Positions 26,855 through 38,488 of a stretch of DNA of 64,000 nucleotides are shown piece after piece. The position numbers and the translations under genes were made by a program. Positions within the stretch are counted from its first letter, which is position 1. Each line of letters starts with the position of its first letter. A model generated the notes under the pieces. That model saw only the letters and a program-made list of their open reading frames with translations, did no database searches and was not told the origin of the DNA. Source of the DNA: JAIOSF01 sp047159865 (GTDB lineage: Bacteria; Campylobacterota; Campylobacteria; Campylobacterales; Arcobacteraceae). The stretch is from the NCBI RefSeq assembly GCF_047159865.1, contig NZ_AP038804.1, positions 1,364,001-1,428,000 on the forward strand, written 5' to 3'.

Positions 26855-26902
26855 TTTAAAGCCCCTTGCATAAGAGTGTGAGAAATTTTAAAATATTTAT
26901 GA

Positions 26903-26908
26903 TATAAT
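26903..26908 (+). promoter_or_regulatory. Extended -10 element of rho
   Basis: TGATATAAT lies 45 bases before the rho start codon, with the same TG-N-TATAAT form as the promoter of the preceding small gene. Confidence 0.55.
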
Positions 26909-26952
26909 GATACAACTTTTCAAAAAATTTCAAAAAAAGGCAATCTAACTAT

Positions 26953-28332
26953 ATGGAAGAAACACAGCAAGCAGAAATAAATACTTCTGATACTCCAAAC
27001 CCTCAAAAGAAAAACACTAAAAAGACATCAAATCAAAATTCAAATAACAAAAAATCAAGAACACATGTCCCTGTAAAAGGACTTACCATTGATCAGTTAA
27101 GAGGAAAAAATACTCTTGAACTTATTGAAGCAGGAAAAGAAGTAAATATTGAGAACCCTCAAGAACTTCAAAGACAAGATCTTATTTTTGCTATATTAGA
27201 AGCACAAACTGTAGCTGGTGGCTATATTCTTTTTACAGGAATTTTAGATATCAAAGAAGCAGGTTTTGGATTTTTAAGACCATTTGATGGAAAATTTAGT
27301 GATTCTTACAGTGATAGTTATGTAAGTGCTACTCAAATTAAACGATTTGCACTAAGAAGTGGAGATATTGTTTCAGGGCAAGTAAGACCTCCATCTAAAG
27401 AGAGTGAAAAATATTATGCTCTTTTAAAAATCGAAGCTATCAATTATTTGCCAGTAAATGAATCAAAAAATAGACCACTTTTTGATAACCTTACACCATT
27501 ATACTCAACAGAAAAGTTTCAATTTGAATATGATCCAAATAGATTAACAGGTCGTATCATAGATATGTTTGCCCCTATGGGTAAAGGTCAAAGAGGACTA
27601 ATTGTAGCTCAACCAAAGTCTGGTAAAACAGAACTATTAAAAGAGATAGCTCATGGAATAAGTAAAAATAATCCAGAATCAACACTAATGGTTCTTTTAA
27701 TTGATGAACGACCTGAAGAGGTTACAGATATGCAAAGAAGTGTAAATGGTGAAGTGTATAGTTCAACATTTGATTTACCAGCAGCAAATCATATTAAAGT
27801 TGCTGAGATGGTTATAAATAAAGCAAAAAGAGAAGTTGAAATGGGTAAAGATGTTGTTATTTTACTTGATTCAATCACAAGACTTGCTCGTGCATATAAT
27901 ACAGTGACACCTAGTTCAGGTAAAGTACTTTCTGGTGGAGTTGATGCTAATGCACTACATAAACCAAAACGATTTTTTGGAGCTGCTAGAAACATTGAAG
28001 AGGGTGGTAGTTTAACTATCATTGCTACAACACTTGTTGAAACTGGTTCAAAAATGGATGAAGTTATTTTTGAAGAGTTTAAAGGTACTGGAAATAGTGA
28101 AGTTGTATTGAGTAGAAAAGCAGCAGAAAGAAGAGTTTTCCCTGCTATGAATATTGTAAAATCAGGAACTAGAAAAGAGGAACTGTTATTACACCCAGAA
28201 GAGTTACAGAAAATTTGGATACTTAGAAATGCCATGGCAGAGATGGATGAAGTAGAATCATTAAAATTTTTATATAAAAAAATGAAAGAGACTAAAACAA
28301 ATGCTGAGTTTTTGATCTCTATGAACGGTTAG
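26953..28332 (+). CDS. rho: Transcription termination factor Rho
   Basis: 459 aa hexameric RNA-dependent ATPase. An Asn/Lys/Thr-rich extension of about 38 residues precedes the Rho N-terminal domain (LTIDQLRGKNTLELIEAG), explaining the extra length against E. coli (419 aa). The cold-shock RNA-binding domain contains GFGFLRPFDGKFS, a variant of GFGFLR. The P-loop is AQPKSGKTELL (about 220-228), Walker B is VVILLDSITRLARAYN, and the Q-loop region is SGGVDANALHKPKRFFGAARN. It is followed after 6 bases by an unknown gene. Confidence 0.96.
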   Translation: MEETQQAEINTSDTPNPQKKNTKKTSNQNSNNKKSRTHVPVKGLTIDQLRGKNTLELIEAGKEVNIENPQELQRQDLIFAILEAQTVAGGYILFTGILDIKEAGFGFLRPFDGKFSDSYSDSYVSATQIKRFALRSGDIVSGQVRPPSKESEKYYALLKIEAINYLPVNESKNRPLFDNLTPLYSTEKFQFEYDPNRLTGRIIDMFAPMGKGQRGLIVAQPKSGKTELLKEIAHGISKNNPESTLMVLLIDERPEEVTDMQRSVNGEVYSSTFDLPAANHIKVAEMVINKAKREVEMGKDVVILLDSITRLARAYNTVTPSSGKVLSGGVDANALHKPKRFFGAARNIEEGGSLTIIATTLVETGSKMDEVIFEEFKGTGNSEVVLSRKAAERRVFPAMNIVKSGTRKEELLLHPEELQKIWILRNAMAEMDEVESLKFLYKKMKETKTNAEFLISMNG

Positions 28333-28338
28333 GAAAAA

Positions 28339-28812
28339 ATGAAATTTAATAATTTATCACATGAGGGTAAACTAGAGATCCAAAAACTTGTTTTACAGTG
28401 TATGAATGCTGTTGGAGGAAGAAATTATTTTTTAGGAATGATTGAAAATATAAAAGCATCTACTCAACATCCACTCCTGAATAAAACAGCAAAATACCAT
28501 TTTGAAAATGGAACAATAAGTTGGAAAAAACAAATATTTAAAGAAAAAGTGATTGCTTTAAAAAATATGTTTATACAACACAATGAAGACAATCTACTAT
28601 TAATCAAAAATGAAAAACTCAATAAAGAGATACGAAATTGCATTAAAACAATGGGAAAATTAGAGTTTGTTATACAACCAAAAGAGGGTAACGAGTTTTT
28701 ATTTACACCATTTAATACAATAAGTGAAGATAATATAGAATCTAATCCAATATTTCAAATTATATTTTTTGATAGCATCAACAATACAAAAAGAATAATT
28801 GATTATAAATAA
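28339..28812 (+). CDS. Hypothetical protein in the rho-murI interval
   Basis: 157 aa, cytoplasmic, with no signal peptide or membrane segment. I do not recognise the family. It is mixed helical in the first half (NNLSHEGKLEIQKLVLQCMN) with beta-like stretches at the end (FQIIFFDSINNTKRIIDY). It has a ribosome site (aggaaaaa), starts 6 bases after rho and ends 14 bases before murI, so it belongs to the rho-murI-dnaX transcript. Its codon use is like that of its neighbours. Confidence 0.6.
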   Translation: MKFNNLSHEGKLEIQKLVLQCMNAVGGRNYFLGMIENIKASTQHPLLNKTAKYHFENGTISWKKQIFKEKVIALKNMFIQHNEDNLLLIKNEKLNKEIRNCIKTMGKLEFVIQPKEGNEFLFTPFNTISEDNIESNPIFQIIFFDSINNTKRIIDYK

Positions 28813-28826
28813 AAAGTAGGCAATAT

Positions 28827-29573
28827 ATGAAAGCTGGTGTTTTTGATAGTGGGATAGGTGGATTAACTGTTGTAAAATCATTACTTGAACATAATCTTTT
28901 TGAAGAGATAATATATTTTGGAGACACAGCTCGAGTACCATACGGAGTTAAAGATAAGAATACGATTATTAGATATTCATTAGAAGCATTAGAGTTTTTT
29001 AAGAATTTTGAAGTTGATATCCTTATTGTAGCTTGTAATAGTGTGAGTGCATATGCCTTAGAAGAGTTGCGTGCTAATACTGATATCCCTGTTGTTGGTG
29101 TAATTGAATCTGGAGTGCAAGCTTTACTCAATAAGACTAAAACTAAAAAAGAAAATATTTTAGTAATCGGTACAAAAGCTACAATAAATTCCAATAAATA
29201 TGAACAAGAACTCCATAAGTTAGATTTTGAAAATGTAAAGTCGCTGCAAACAGGGCTTTTTGTTCCTATTGTAGAAGAGGGACTTTATGATGGAACTATT
29301 TTAGATTCTACACTTGAGTATTATTTTAAAGATTTAAATAATATTGATTTAGTAATTCTTGGATGTACTCACTTCCCACTTATTGAAAAAAAAGTATCAA
29401 AATTTTTGAATAATGCCTTAACAATACATAGTGGAGATGCTATAGTAGAATATTTAAAAACAGAATATAATTGTAGTAATCATTTTGAAAATACAGAAAT
29501 AAAATTTTTTGCATCTGAAAATCCTAGTGGATTGAAAAAAGTTGCAAAAGAATGGCTAAAGGGTTTAATCTAA
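28827..29573 (+). CDS. murI: Glutamate racemase
   Basis: 248 aa cofactor-independent racemase making D-Glu for peptidoglycan. It begins MKAGVFDSGIGGLTVVK. The two catalytic cysteines are in VACNSVSAYA (about residue 72) and LGCTHFPLIEKK (about 180). It supplies the substrate of MurD, encoded earlier in the window. Its TAA overlaps the dnaX ATG (TAATG). Confidence 0.95.
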   Translation: MKAGVFDSGIGGLTVVKSLLEHNLFEEIIYFGDTARVPYGVKDKNTIIRYSLEALEFFKNFEVDILIVACNSVSAYALEELRANTDIPVVGVIESGVQALLNKTKTKKENILVIGTKATINSNKYEQELHKLDFENVKSLQTGLFVPIVEEGLYDGTILDSTLEYYFKDLNNIDLVILGCTHFPLIEKKVSKFLNNALTIHSGDAIVEYLKTEYNCSNHFENTEIKFFASENPSGLKKVAKEWLKGLI

Positions 29574-31267
29574 TGGAAAATAATTCAACACAGACAAGAC
29601 AAGTACTAGCTTTAAAGTACAGACCAAAAAGGTTTGAAGATTTAATAGGTCAAGACTCAATTTCAACTACACTTAGTTTAGCATTAGATACAAACAGACT
29701 ATCTCATGCATATTTATTGAGTGGATTAAGAGGAAGTGGAAAAACTTCAACAGCCCGTATTATGGCAAAAGCTTTAGTATGTATAAATGCACCCACTTCC
29801 AAACCTTGTGAAGTATGTCAAAGTTGTATAAGTGCAAATGAAAATAGACATTTAGACATTATAGAGATGGATGCTGCTTCAAATCGTGGAATTGATGACA
29901 TTAAAGATCTTATAGAACATACAAAATATAAACCTACAAGTGCATTATACAAAGTTTTTATTATCGATGAAGTTCATATGCTTACAACTCAAGCATTTAA
30001 TGCATTGCTTAAAACACTTGAAGAACCACCTGCTTTTGTTAAGTTTATATTAGCAACTACAGATCCTTTAAAATTACCAGCTACTATTTTAAGTCGTACT
30101 CAACATTTTAGATTCAAAAAAATATCAGATAAAAATATTATTCATCATTTAAGTCATATTTTAAATGTAGAAGAAGTAGAGTTTGAAACTTCTGCTTTGG
30201 AGATGCTCACACGAGCAGGTGAAGGAAGTTTAAGAGATACTTTGACATTAATGGATCAAGCGATTATCTATTCAAAAGGGATAATAACGAGTTCAACGGT
30301 TACTGATATGTTGGGGATGATAGATCCTCTTTTTATGGATACTATTTTTGATGTATTGTTAAAAAAAGGTGATATTCGACCGATTTTAGAGTCTTTGGAA
30401 AGTTATGAAGTGGGGCAAGTATTAGATGAAATGAGTATTTATTTAAAACAAAAAATGCTTTTAAATGATAGTAGATTTGAATTGTATTTATATGATAGAT
30501 TTTTTAGAGTTATTGCAGATGCAAAACAATTATTAAATATGAATAGCGATAGTGGATTTGTTTTGATTTTAACATTTTCAAAAATGAAAGAAGCAATAAA
30601 TTTAAAAACAATTGACGAAGTTATTGATGAAGTGAAAAATTTGAATAATGAATCAAAAGAAATTCTGTATCATGAAGAGAACGACAAGAAAGATATAGTA
30701 ACAACGGAAATAGCACCCAATACAAACATTGAGACTAGAATAGAAAAAGAAAAACAGATAGTATCTATAGAAAATGAAGAAGAAGTAAAATATAAAAAAC
30801 TTATTGAAATAATTTATGATAAAAGTTATGAACTAGGGGAATGTTTTGAAAATAGCTTTACATTTTCTTCTTATGAAAATAATATATTAAAGATAAATAG
30901 TACAGCACAAGGTGACTGTAAAGTAAAACTTTATAAAAATTTTGCTCATATAAAAACATTTGTTGCTCAGGTATATGGTAAAGATACACAATTAGATTTT
31001 GAAAAAATAGAAAAAGAACAATCTAAGGAAATGGCCAGGACAATACAACCAACAGTAGCGACTCCTGAGATAAATGAAATAAATGATGACATTGAGTTAC
31101 CTATTGAACAACCATCAAGTTGTGTTGCTAGTATGAGTGCAGTTAAAAACCCTACTTTATCTCAAAGTGATGTCAATATTGATGATGTACTAAATTCAAA
31201 GATGACAAGTACAGCAATGAAGTTATTTCAGTCTCCTAACTCTCCAAGAGTAAAAAGTAAACTATAA
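29573..31267 (+). CDS. dnaX: DNA polymerase III subunits gamma/tau
   Basis: About 564 aa clamp-loader ATPase. The N-terminal AAA+ module has GLRGSGKTSTARI (P-loop), a four-cysteine zinc site in CINAPTSKPCEVCQSC, IIDEVHMLT (Walker B) and an arginine finger in LSRTQHF. Domain III ends near residue 330, followed by a charged, repeat-poor linker and a C-terminal tau-like tail. I chose ATG 29573, which overlaps the murI stop and has aaaggg about 10 bases upstream; an in-frame ATG at 29552 is less well placed. No A-AAA-AAG slippery site was seen, so only a tau-length product is expected. Confidence 0.93.
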   Translation: MENNSTQTRQVLALKYRPKRFEDLIGQDSISTTLSLALDTNRLSHAYLLSGLRGSGKTSTARIMAKALVCINAPTSKPCEVCQSCISANENRHLDIIEMDAASNRGIDDIKDLIEHTKYKPTSALYKVFIIDEVHMLTTQAFNALLKTLEEPPAFVKFILATTDPLKLPATILSRTQHFRFKKISDKNIIHHLSHILNVEEVEFETSALEMLTRAGEGSLRDTLTLMDQAIIYSKGIITSSTVTDMLGMIDPLFMDTIFDVLLKKGDIRPILESLESYEVGQVLDEMSIYLKQKMLLNDSRFELYLYDRFFRVIADAKQLLNMNSDSGFVLILTFSKMKEAINLKTIDEVIDEVKNLNNESKEILYHEENDKKDIVTTEIAPNTNIETRIEKEKQIVSIENEEEVKYKKLIEIIYDKSYELGECFENSFTFSSYENNILKINSTAQGDCKVKLYKNFAHIKTFVAQVYGKDTQLDFEKIEKEQSKEMARTIQPTVATPEINEINDDIELPIEQPSSCVASMSAVKNPTLSQSDVNIDDVLNSKMTSTAMKLFQSPNSPRVKSKL

Positions 31268-31280
31268 GTTTACTCTTTAC
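31250..31280 (+). terminator. Stem-loop at the end of dnaX
   Basis: AGTAAACT (31256-31263) pairs with AGTTTACT (31267-31274). After a 1x1 mismatch, 31250-31254 pairs with 31276-31280 for five more positions. It covers the dnaX stop codon. No T-tract follows, so termination is uncertain. Confidence 0.35.
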
Positions 31281-31335
31281 AAACCACACCTAAAAAAAGA
31301 ATTCAAAAATTTAAACTTATTTTAAGAAAAAACTC

Positions 31336-31364
31336 TTGACAATAAAGAAAAAACCTATTATAAT
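31336..31364 (+). promoter_or_regulatory. rRNA operon promoter
   Basis: A consensus TTGACA (31336-31341) and TATAAT (31359-31364) are separated by exactly 17 bases. This is the only near-perfect -35/-10 pair noticed in the window and fits the demand for rRNA. Transcription should start near 31371, giving a 310-base leader. Confidence 0.85.
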
Positions 31365-31427
31365 CCCATCCACAAAACAAGCAGACAAACGCAAAGAGAT
31401 TTGAAGTTAAAAAGCTTAAAAAATGTA

Positions 31428-31440
31428 TGATCTTTAAAAA
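31428..31440 (+). promoter_or_regulatory. boxA-like antitermination site
   Basis: TGATCTTTAAAAA in the rRNA leader resembles the E. coli rrn boxA (TGCTCTTTAAC). It would recruit NusB/NusE and NusG to make the operon resistant to Rho. Confidence 0.55.
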
Positions 31441-31489
31441 ATATAATGTTGATAAATAAATCAAGTTTAAAAGAATTATGAGAGTAATT

Positions 31490-31549
31490 TTTATAAACTA
31501 GATACAAGAAGAGTATTTATAGTTTACTATAAATATATAATCTTCGTCT
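31490..31549 (+). other. 5' strand of the pre-16S processing stem
   Basis: TTTATAAACTAGATACAAG (31490-31508) is the exact complement of 33301-33319 after 16S. TCTTCGTCT (31541-31549) complements 33290-33298. Together they form a two-part helix enclosing pre-16S RNA, as recognised by RNase III. A local hairpin (TATTTATAG...CTATAAATA, 31515-31536) lies between them. Confidence 0.75.
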
Positions 31550-31652
31550 ATAAACTTAGAGTTTTAATTTTAAAACACTAATAATATAATTAAGTCTTTA
31601 AATAGACTTAGTGATTTTTAGGTAAATACTTAAAAGTCAAGATTAAACACCA

Positions 31653-31680
31653 AAGTATAAAAGCGTAAGCTTTTATACTT
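31653..31680 (+). other. Hairpin abutting the 16S 5' end
   Basis: AAGTATAAAAGC (31653-31664) and GCTTTTATACTT (31669-31680) form a perfect 12-bp stem with a GTAA tetraloop of the GNRA class. It ends one or two bases before mature 16S and may guide 5' maturation or fold independently of the mature rRNA. Confidence 0.6.
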
Positions 31681-31681
31681 A

Positions 31682-33199
<1,518 letters not shown>

Positions 33200-33289
33200 C
33201 AAAGATATAATTAATCATTCGTTTGATTAATCATTAGAAAATAATAGATGGCTCAAAACCATTAAATTCAGTTAGCAAAGTCTAACTGG

Positions 33290-33319
33290 AGACGAAGAGT
33301 CTTGTATCTAGTTTATAAA
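33290..33319 (+). other. 3' strand of the pre-16S processing stem
   Basis: AGACGAAGA (33290-33298) and CTTGTATCTAGTTTATAAA (33301-33319) are complementary to two segments of the rRNA leader. Nineteen consecutive pairs can form, enclosing the 16S gene for RNase III cleavage. Confidence 0.75.
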
Positions 33320-33378
33320 GATTATAATAATCTTTAAATTATAAATATTTATTAACATATAGAAACTATATGCAATAT

Positions 33379-33455
33379 GGGCCTATAGCTCAGCTGGCTA
33401 GAGCGCTCGACTGATAATCGTGAGGTCCCAGGTTCAAGTCCTGGTAGGCCCACCA
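33379..33455 (+). tRNA. tRNA-Ile (GAT) in the 16S-23S spacer
   Basis: 77 bases with encoded CCA. The acceptor GGGCCTA/TAGGCCC is perfect and the loop CTGATAA gives GAT. The anticodon stem CTCGA/TCGTG has a U-U mismatch at 28-42. It is the only tRNA in this spacer; no tRNA-Ala follows. Confidence 0.96.
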
Positions 33456-33593
33456 TATTACATCAAGATTATAAAAGTTAAATATAAGTACTTCAAAAAG
33501 TATTTATATTTGATTTTTAAGCACTAAAGTGCAATGCAGCGAGGAACTAAATTCCGAGTCGTAAAAAATCAAAGAGTTATTTTACAATTTACT

Positions 33594-33702
33594 GTTAAAG
33601 TCTTTATTTTTTCTAAGAAAGAAAATAAAAATACAATTTTATAATACTATTTAATTATATATAAATTATTATATTTAATAAGATAGTAGCTAAAGAATAA
33701 TC
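33594..33702 (+). other. 5' strand of the pre-23S processing stem
   Basis: The last third of the 16S-23S spacer is complementary to the sequence after 23S: GTTAAAGTCTTT (33594-33605) with 36729-36740, and TTAATAAGATAGTA (33675-33688) plus CTAAAGAATAA with 36663-36689. ATAAAAATAC and ATAATACT blocks pair in between. This is the RNase III stem of pre-23S. The rest of the 310-base spacer between tRNA-Ile and 23S shows nothing gene-like. Confidence 0.75.
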
Positions 33703-33765
33703 ATAACAACATAAGTGTTAAATCATATATTACTTGTAATATATGTATTTGAACTTTAATTTATC

Positions 33766-36658
<2,893 letters not shown>

Positions 36659-36662
36659 AAAC

Positions 36663-36740
36663 TTATTCTTTAGTTTACTATCTTATTAAGTATAATAACT
36701 GATAAGTATTATAATCGTATTTTTATACAAAGACTTTAAC
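36663..36740 (+). other. 3' strand of the pre-23S processing stem
   Basis: The sequence just after 23S is complementary, with a few interruptions, to 33594-33702 before it. The best blocks are TACTATCTTATTAA (36676-36689) and AAAGACTTTAAC (36729-36740). Confidence 0.75.
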
Positions 36741-36757
36741 TTTAATATTCTCAAATC

Positions 36758-36903
36758 AACATCTTAGATGTTGGTGGTTATTGAGAGGAGGTCATACCCA
36801 GTTCCATTTCGAACCTGGCAGTCAAGCTCCTCATCGCCGATAATACTGCAGGGTCCCCTTGTGGAAACGTAGGTCGCCGCCAACTTCTAAGATGTTTTTT
36901 TTT
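36758..36903 (+). terminator. 5S-enclosing helix and rRNA operon terminator
   Basis: CATCTTAGA (36760-36768) before 5S pairs with TCTAAGATG (36886-36894) after it. The helix extends inward into the 5S terminal stem through one T-T mismatch, and T9 follows. The strand before 5S can alternatively fold on itself (CAACATC-TTA-GATGTTG, 36757-36773). The T-tract after the closing helix indicates an intrinsic terminator. Confidence 0.65.
36770..36885 (+). rRNA. rrf: 5S ribosomal RNA
   Basis: About 116 bases. Terminal helix strands GTTGG...CCAAC flank the typical loop A and helix III sequence CCCAGTTCCATTTCGAACCTGG and the loop E region, cited here by name. The exact ends may differ by one or two bases. 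It completes the 16S-tRNA-23S-5S order. Confidence 0.95.
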
Positions 36904-37065
36904 GCTCGTTTTTTCTATCTTCCTATTTTTTATTCTGTATCTTTCTTTTTCTTTTTCTTTATCTTTTTATTACTACTTCTTTATTGTTAGTTCATATTTG
37001 ATGATGCTCTATTACTCTTTTAAGGTATTTGGAAGGTATTTGGAAGGTCTTTGGCTTTTGTTTGT
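36904..37065. other. AT-rich spacer with a pyrimidine tract and an 11-base repeat
   Basis: After the rRNA operon lies a T/C-rich stretch (TTTCTTTTTCTTTTTC near 36948-36965). From about 37023, GGTATTTGGAA occurs as two tandem copies followed by a partial third (GGTCTTTGG). I see no gene in it; it joins the hemD remnant to the rRNA operon. Confidence 0.5.
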
Positions 37066-37215
37066 TTAATGCTTTGATTTCTCAAGATTCAAAGCTGTTT
37101 GTACGCAGCCTTTTAGTGAGGTTATTTCTGAAATTATTGGTGTTATCTCAGAAGGAAGGTATTTTGCAGTTGTTTTACCTATACTTATTGCGGTGTAGCT
37201 TTTATCCCATTGGGA
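37066..37215 (-). pseudogene. 3' remnant of uroporphyrinogen-III synthase (hemD)
   Basis: On the minus strand a 49-codon open stretch after a stop at 37216-37218 reads SQWDKSYTAISIGKTTAKYL, then PSEITPIISEI and SLKGCVQTALNLEKSKH, stop. The AISIGKTTAKYLPS motif and the Cys-Val-x-x-Ala-Leu end match the C-terminus of HemD in epsilonproteobacteria as I remember it. No start codon, ribosome site or N-terminal three quarters are present, because ftsW ends 18 bases upstream in the same frame. It is a fragment left by a rearrangement next to the rRNA operon. A functional hemD should exist elsewhere. Confidence 0.6.
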
Positions 37216-37236
37216 TTATAAGAATGATATAAAGAC

Positions 37237-38448
37237 TTATCTCTTTTGTTCTATGTTTCTACTAATAGATAGTACCAACCCAACAGCAATGGCTACACTT
37301 AACAAAGAACTTCCACCATAGCTTAAAAAAGGTACAGCAATACCTTTAATAGGAATAATTCCTGAGATACCGTAAGAATTGATTAAAAAAGCAATACTTA
37401 TCATAAGCCCAATACCAATTGTAAACAGATGATACTTAGTATCGAGTATTCTTCTTGATGTACGAAATATTCTAAAAATAACTCCAAATAAAATTAAAAG
37501 AATAAATAAAAACCCTAAAAAACCTATCTCTTCTGTTATCCCAGCGAGTACAAAATCTGTATGGACTTCACTTAAAAAACCTAATTTTAAAGAACCATTT
37601 CCTAAACCTACCCCAAAAAAACCGCCATTGTTTATTGCATTTAGGGAGTGTCCTACTTGATATGGTTCTGGAAATTCTTTGATGCGCAGTGCTGTTGCTA
37701 CAAAATCTGGCATGATAGATAAAACACTATCTTGTACCATACTCCACCAGCTTTTGATACGGATAATTCTATGAGGAAAAACTAATATAAGTGCAATAAG
37801 TCCGATTATTGCTATAGCAAATAAAGAAGCAAATACTTTCCAACTTCTGTTTGCAAAAATCAACATAATAAAAAGTGTTGTAGCAAGAAGTACAACTTGC
37901 CCCAAATCTTTCTGGAGTACAGCGATCATGAACACAACAAAACCAAATACAATAGCATAAGGTGCTAAAAGTTTTAGCTCCTCTTTAAAAGGTTGCTTAC
38001 TTATGTCTGTTAGTTTTCTATGAAAAGACCAAGAAAGATAGTATATAAACCCAATTTTAAAAAACTCTACGGGTGAAAGTGAGATCCCTGGAAGTCTAAT
38101 CCACCTTTTTGCTCCACCTGATTCTGTTACTAAAGATGATGGAAGAAATTGCATAATCACAATTAAAAATAAAAAGAAAATAAAAAGAAACCAACCAAGT
38201 TTAGGGATGAGAATATCTGGATTGATTTGTGCTAATGTCCACATAATAAGTATCGCCAACAAACCTGTAAATAATTGTCTATAAAAAAAATGAAATGGTT
38301 CATAATCCCAGTATATAACTGTATATATTGATAGTGAGTAGGAAAAAAGTATACTAATAATTATGAGCAATGAACTAAGATAAAATAATATGTAATCTGG
38401 TTGATTATCATCACTTAGGGATTTAATCTTTTTTTGGATAAAATTCAT
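37237..38448 (-). CDS. ftsW: Cell-division peptidoglycan glycosyltransferase FtsW (SEDS family)
   Basis: 403 aa with ten transmembrane segments. SEDS landmarks are present: GGAKRWIRLPGISLSPVEF, the QKDLGQVVLL segment with the conserved Asp, the extracellular loop GQS-like motif here as YQVGHSLNAINNGG, GLGNGSLKLGFLSEVHTDFVLAGITEE, given as family signatures, and IPIKGIAVPFLSYGGSS near the end. It polymerises septal glycan from lipid II with the class B PBP encoded divergently 40 bases away. RodA is the alternative, but the FtsI neighbour favours FtsW. Confidence 0.85.
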   Translation of the reverse strand: MNFIQKKIKSLSDDNQPDYILFYLSSLLIIISILFSYSLSIYTVIYWDYEPFHFFYRQLFTGLLAILIMWTLAQINPDILIPKLGWFLFIFFLFLIVIMQFLPSSLVTESGGAKRWIRLPGISLSPVEFFKIGFIYYLSWSFHRKLTDISKQPFKEELKLLAPYAIVFGFVVFMIAVLQKDLGQVVLLATTLFIMLIFANRSWKVFASLFAIAIIGLIALILVFPHRIIRIKSWWSMVQDSVLSIMPDFVATALRIKEFPEPYQVGHSLNAINNGGFFGVGLGNGSLKLGFLSEVHTDFVLAGITEEIGFLGFLFILLILFGVIFRIFRTSRRILDTKYHLFTIGIGLMISIAFLINSYGISGIIPIKGIAVPFLSYGGSSLLSVAIAVGLVLSISRNIEQKR

Positions 38449-38488
38449 TTTTGGATTATACCAAACTTTTTACAAATATGGATGAATT

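Noticed and set aside
29552..31267. dnaX start at ATG 29552 and programmed frameshift
   Set aside because: The ATG at 29573 has better ribosome-site spacing and overlaps the murI stop; no A-AAA-AAG slippery site with a hairpin was found.
33456..33765. tRNA-Ala in the spacer
   Set aside because: I looked for a TGC anticodon arm and a second cloverleaf and found none.
37029..37232. Plus-strand open frame of 67 codons after the rRNA operon
   Set aside because: It is antisense to the hemD remnant and has no plausible ribosome site; the minus-strand HemD-like reading explains the sequence better.
36895..38448. Insertion sequence as the cause of the hemD truncation
   Set aside because: No transposase or terminal inverted repeats were seen near the remnant.
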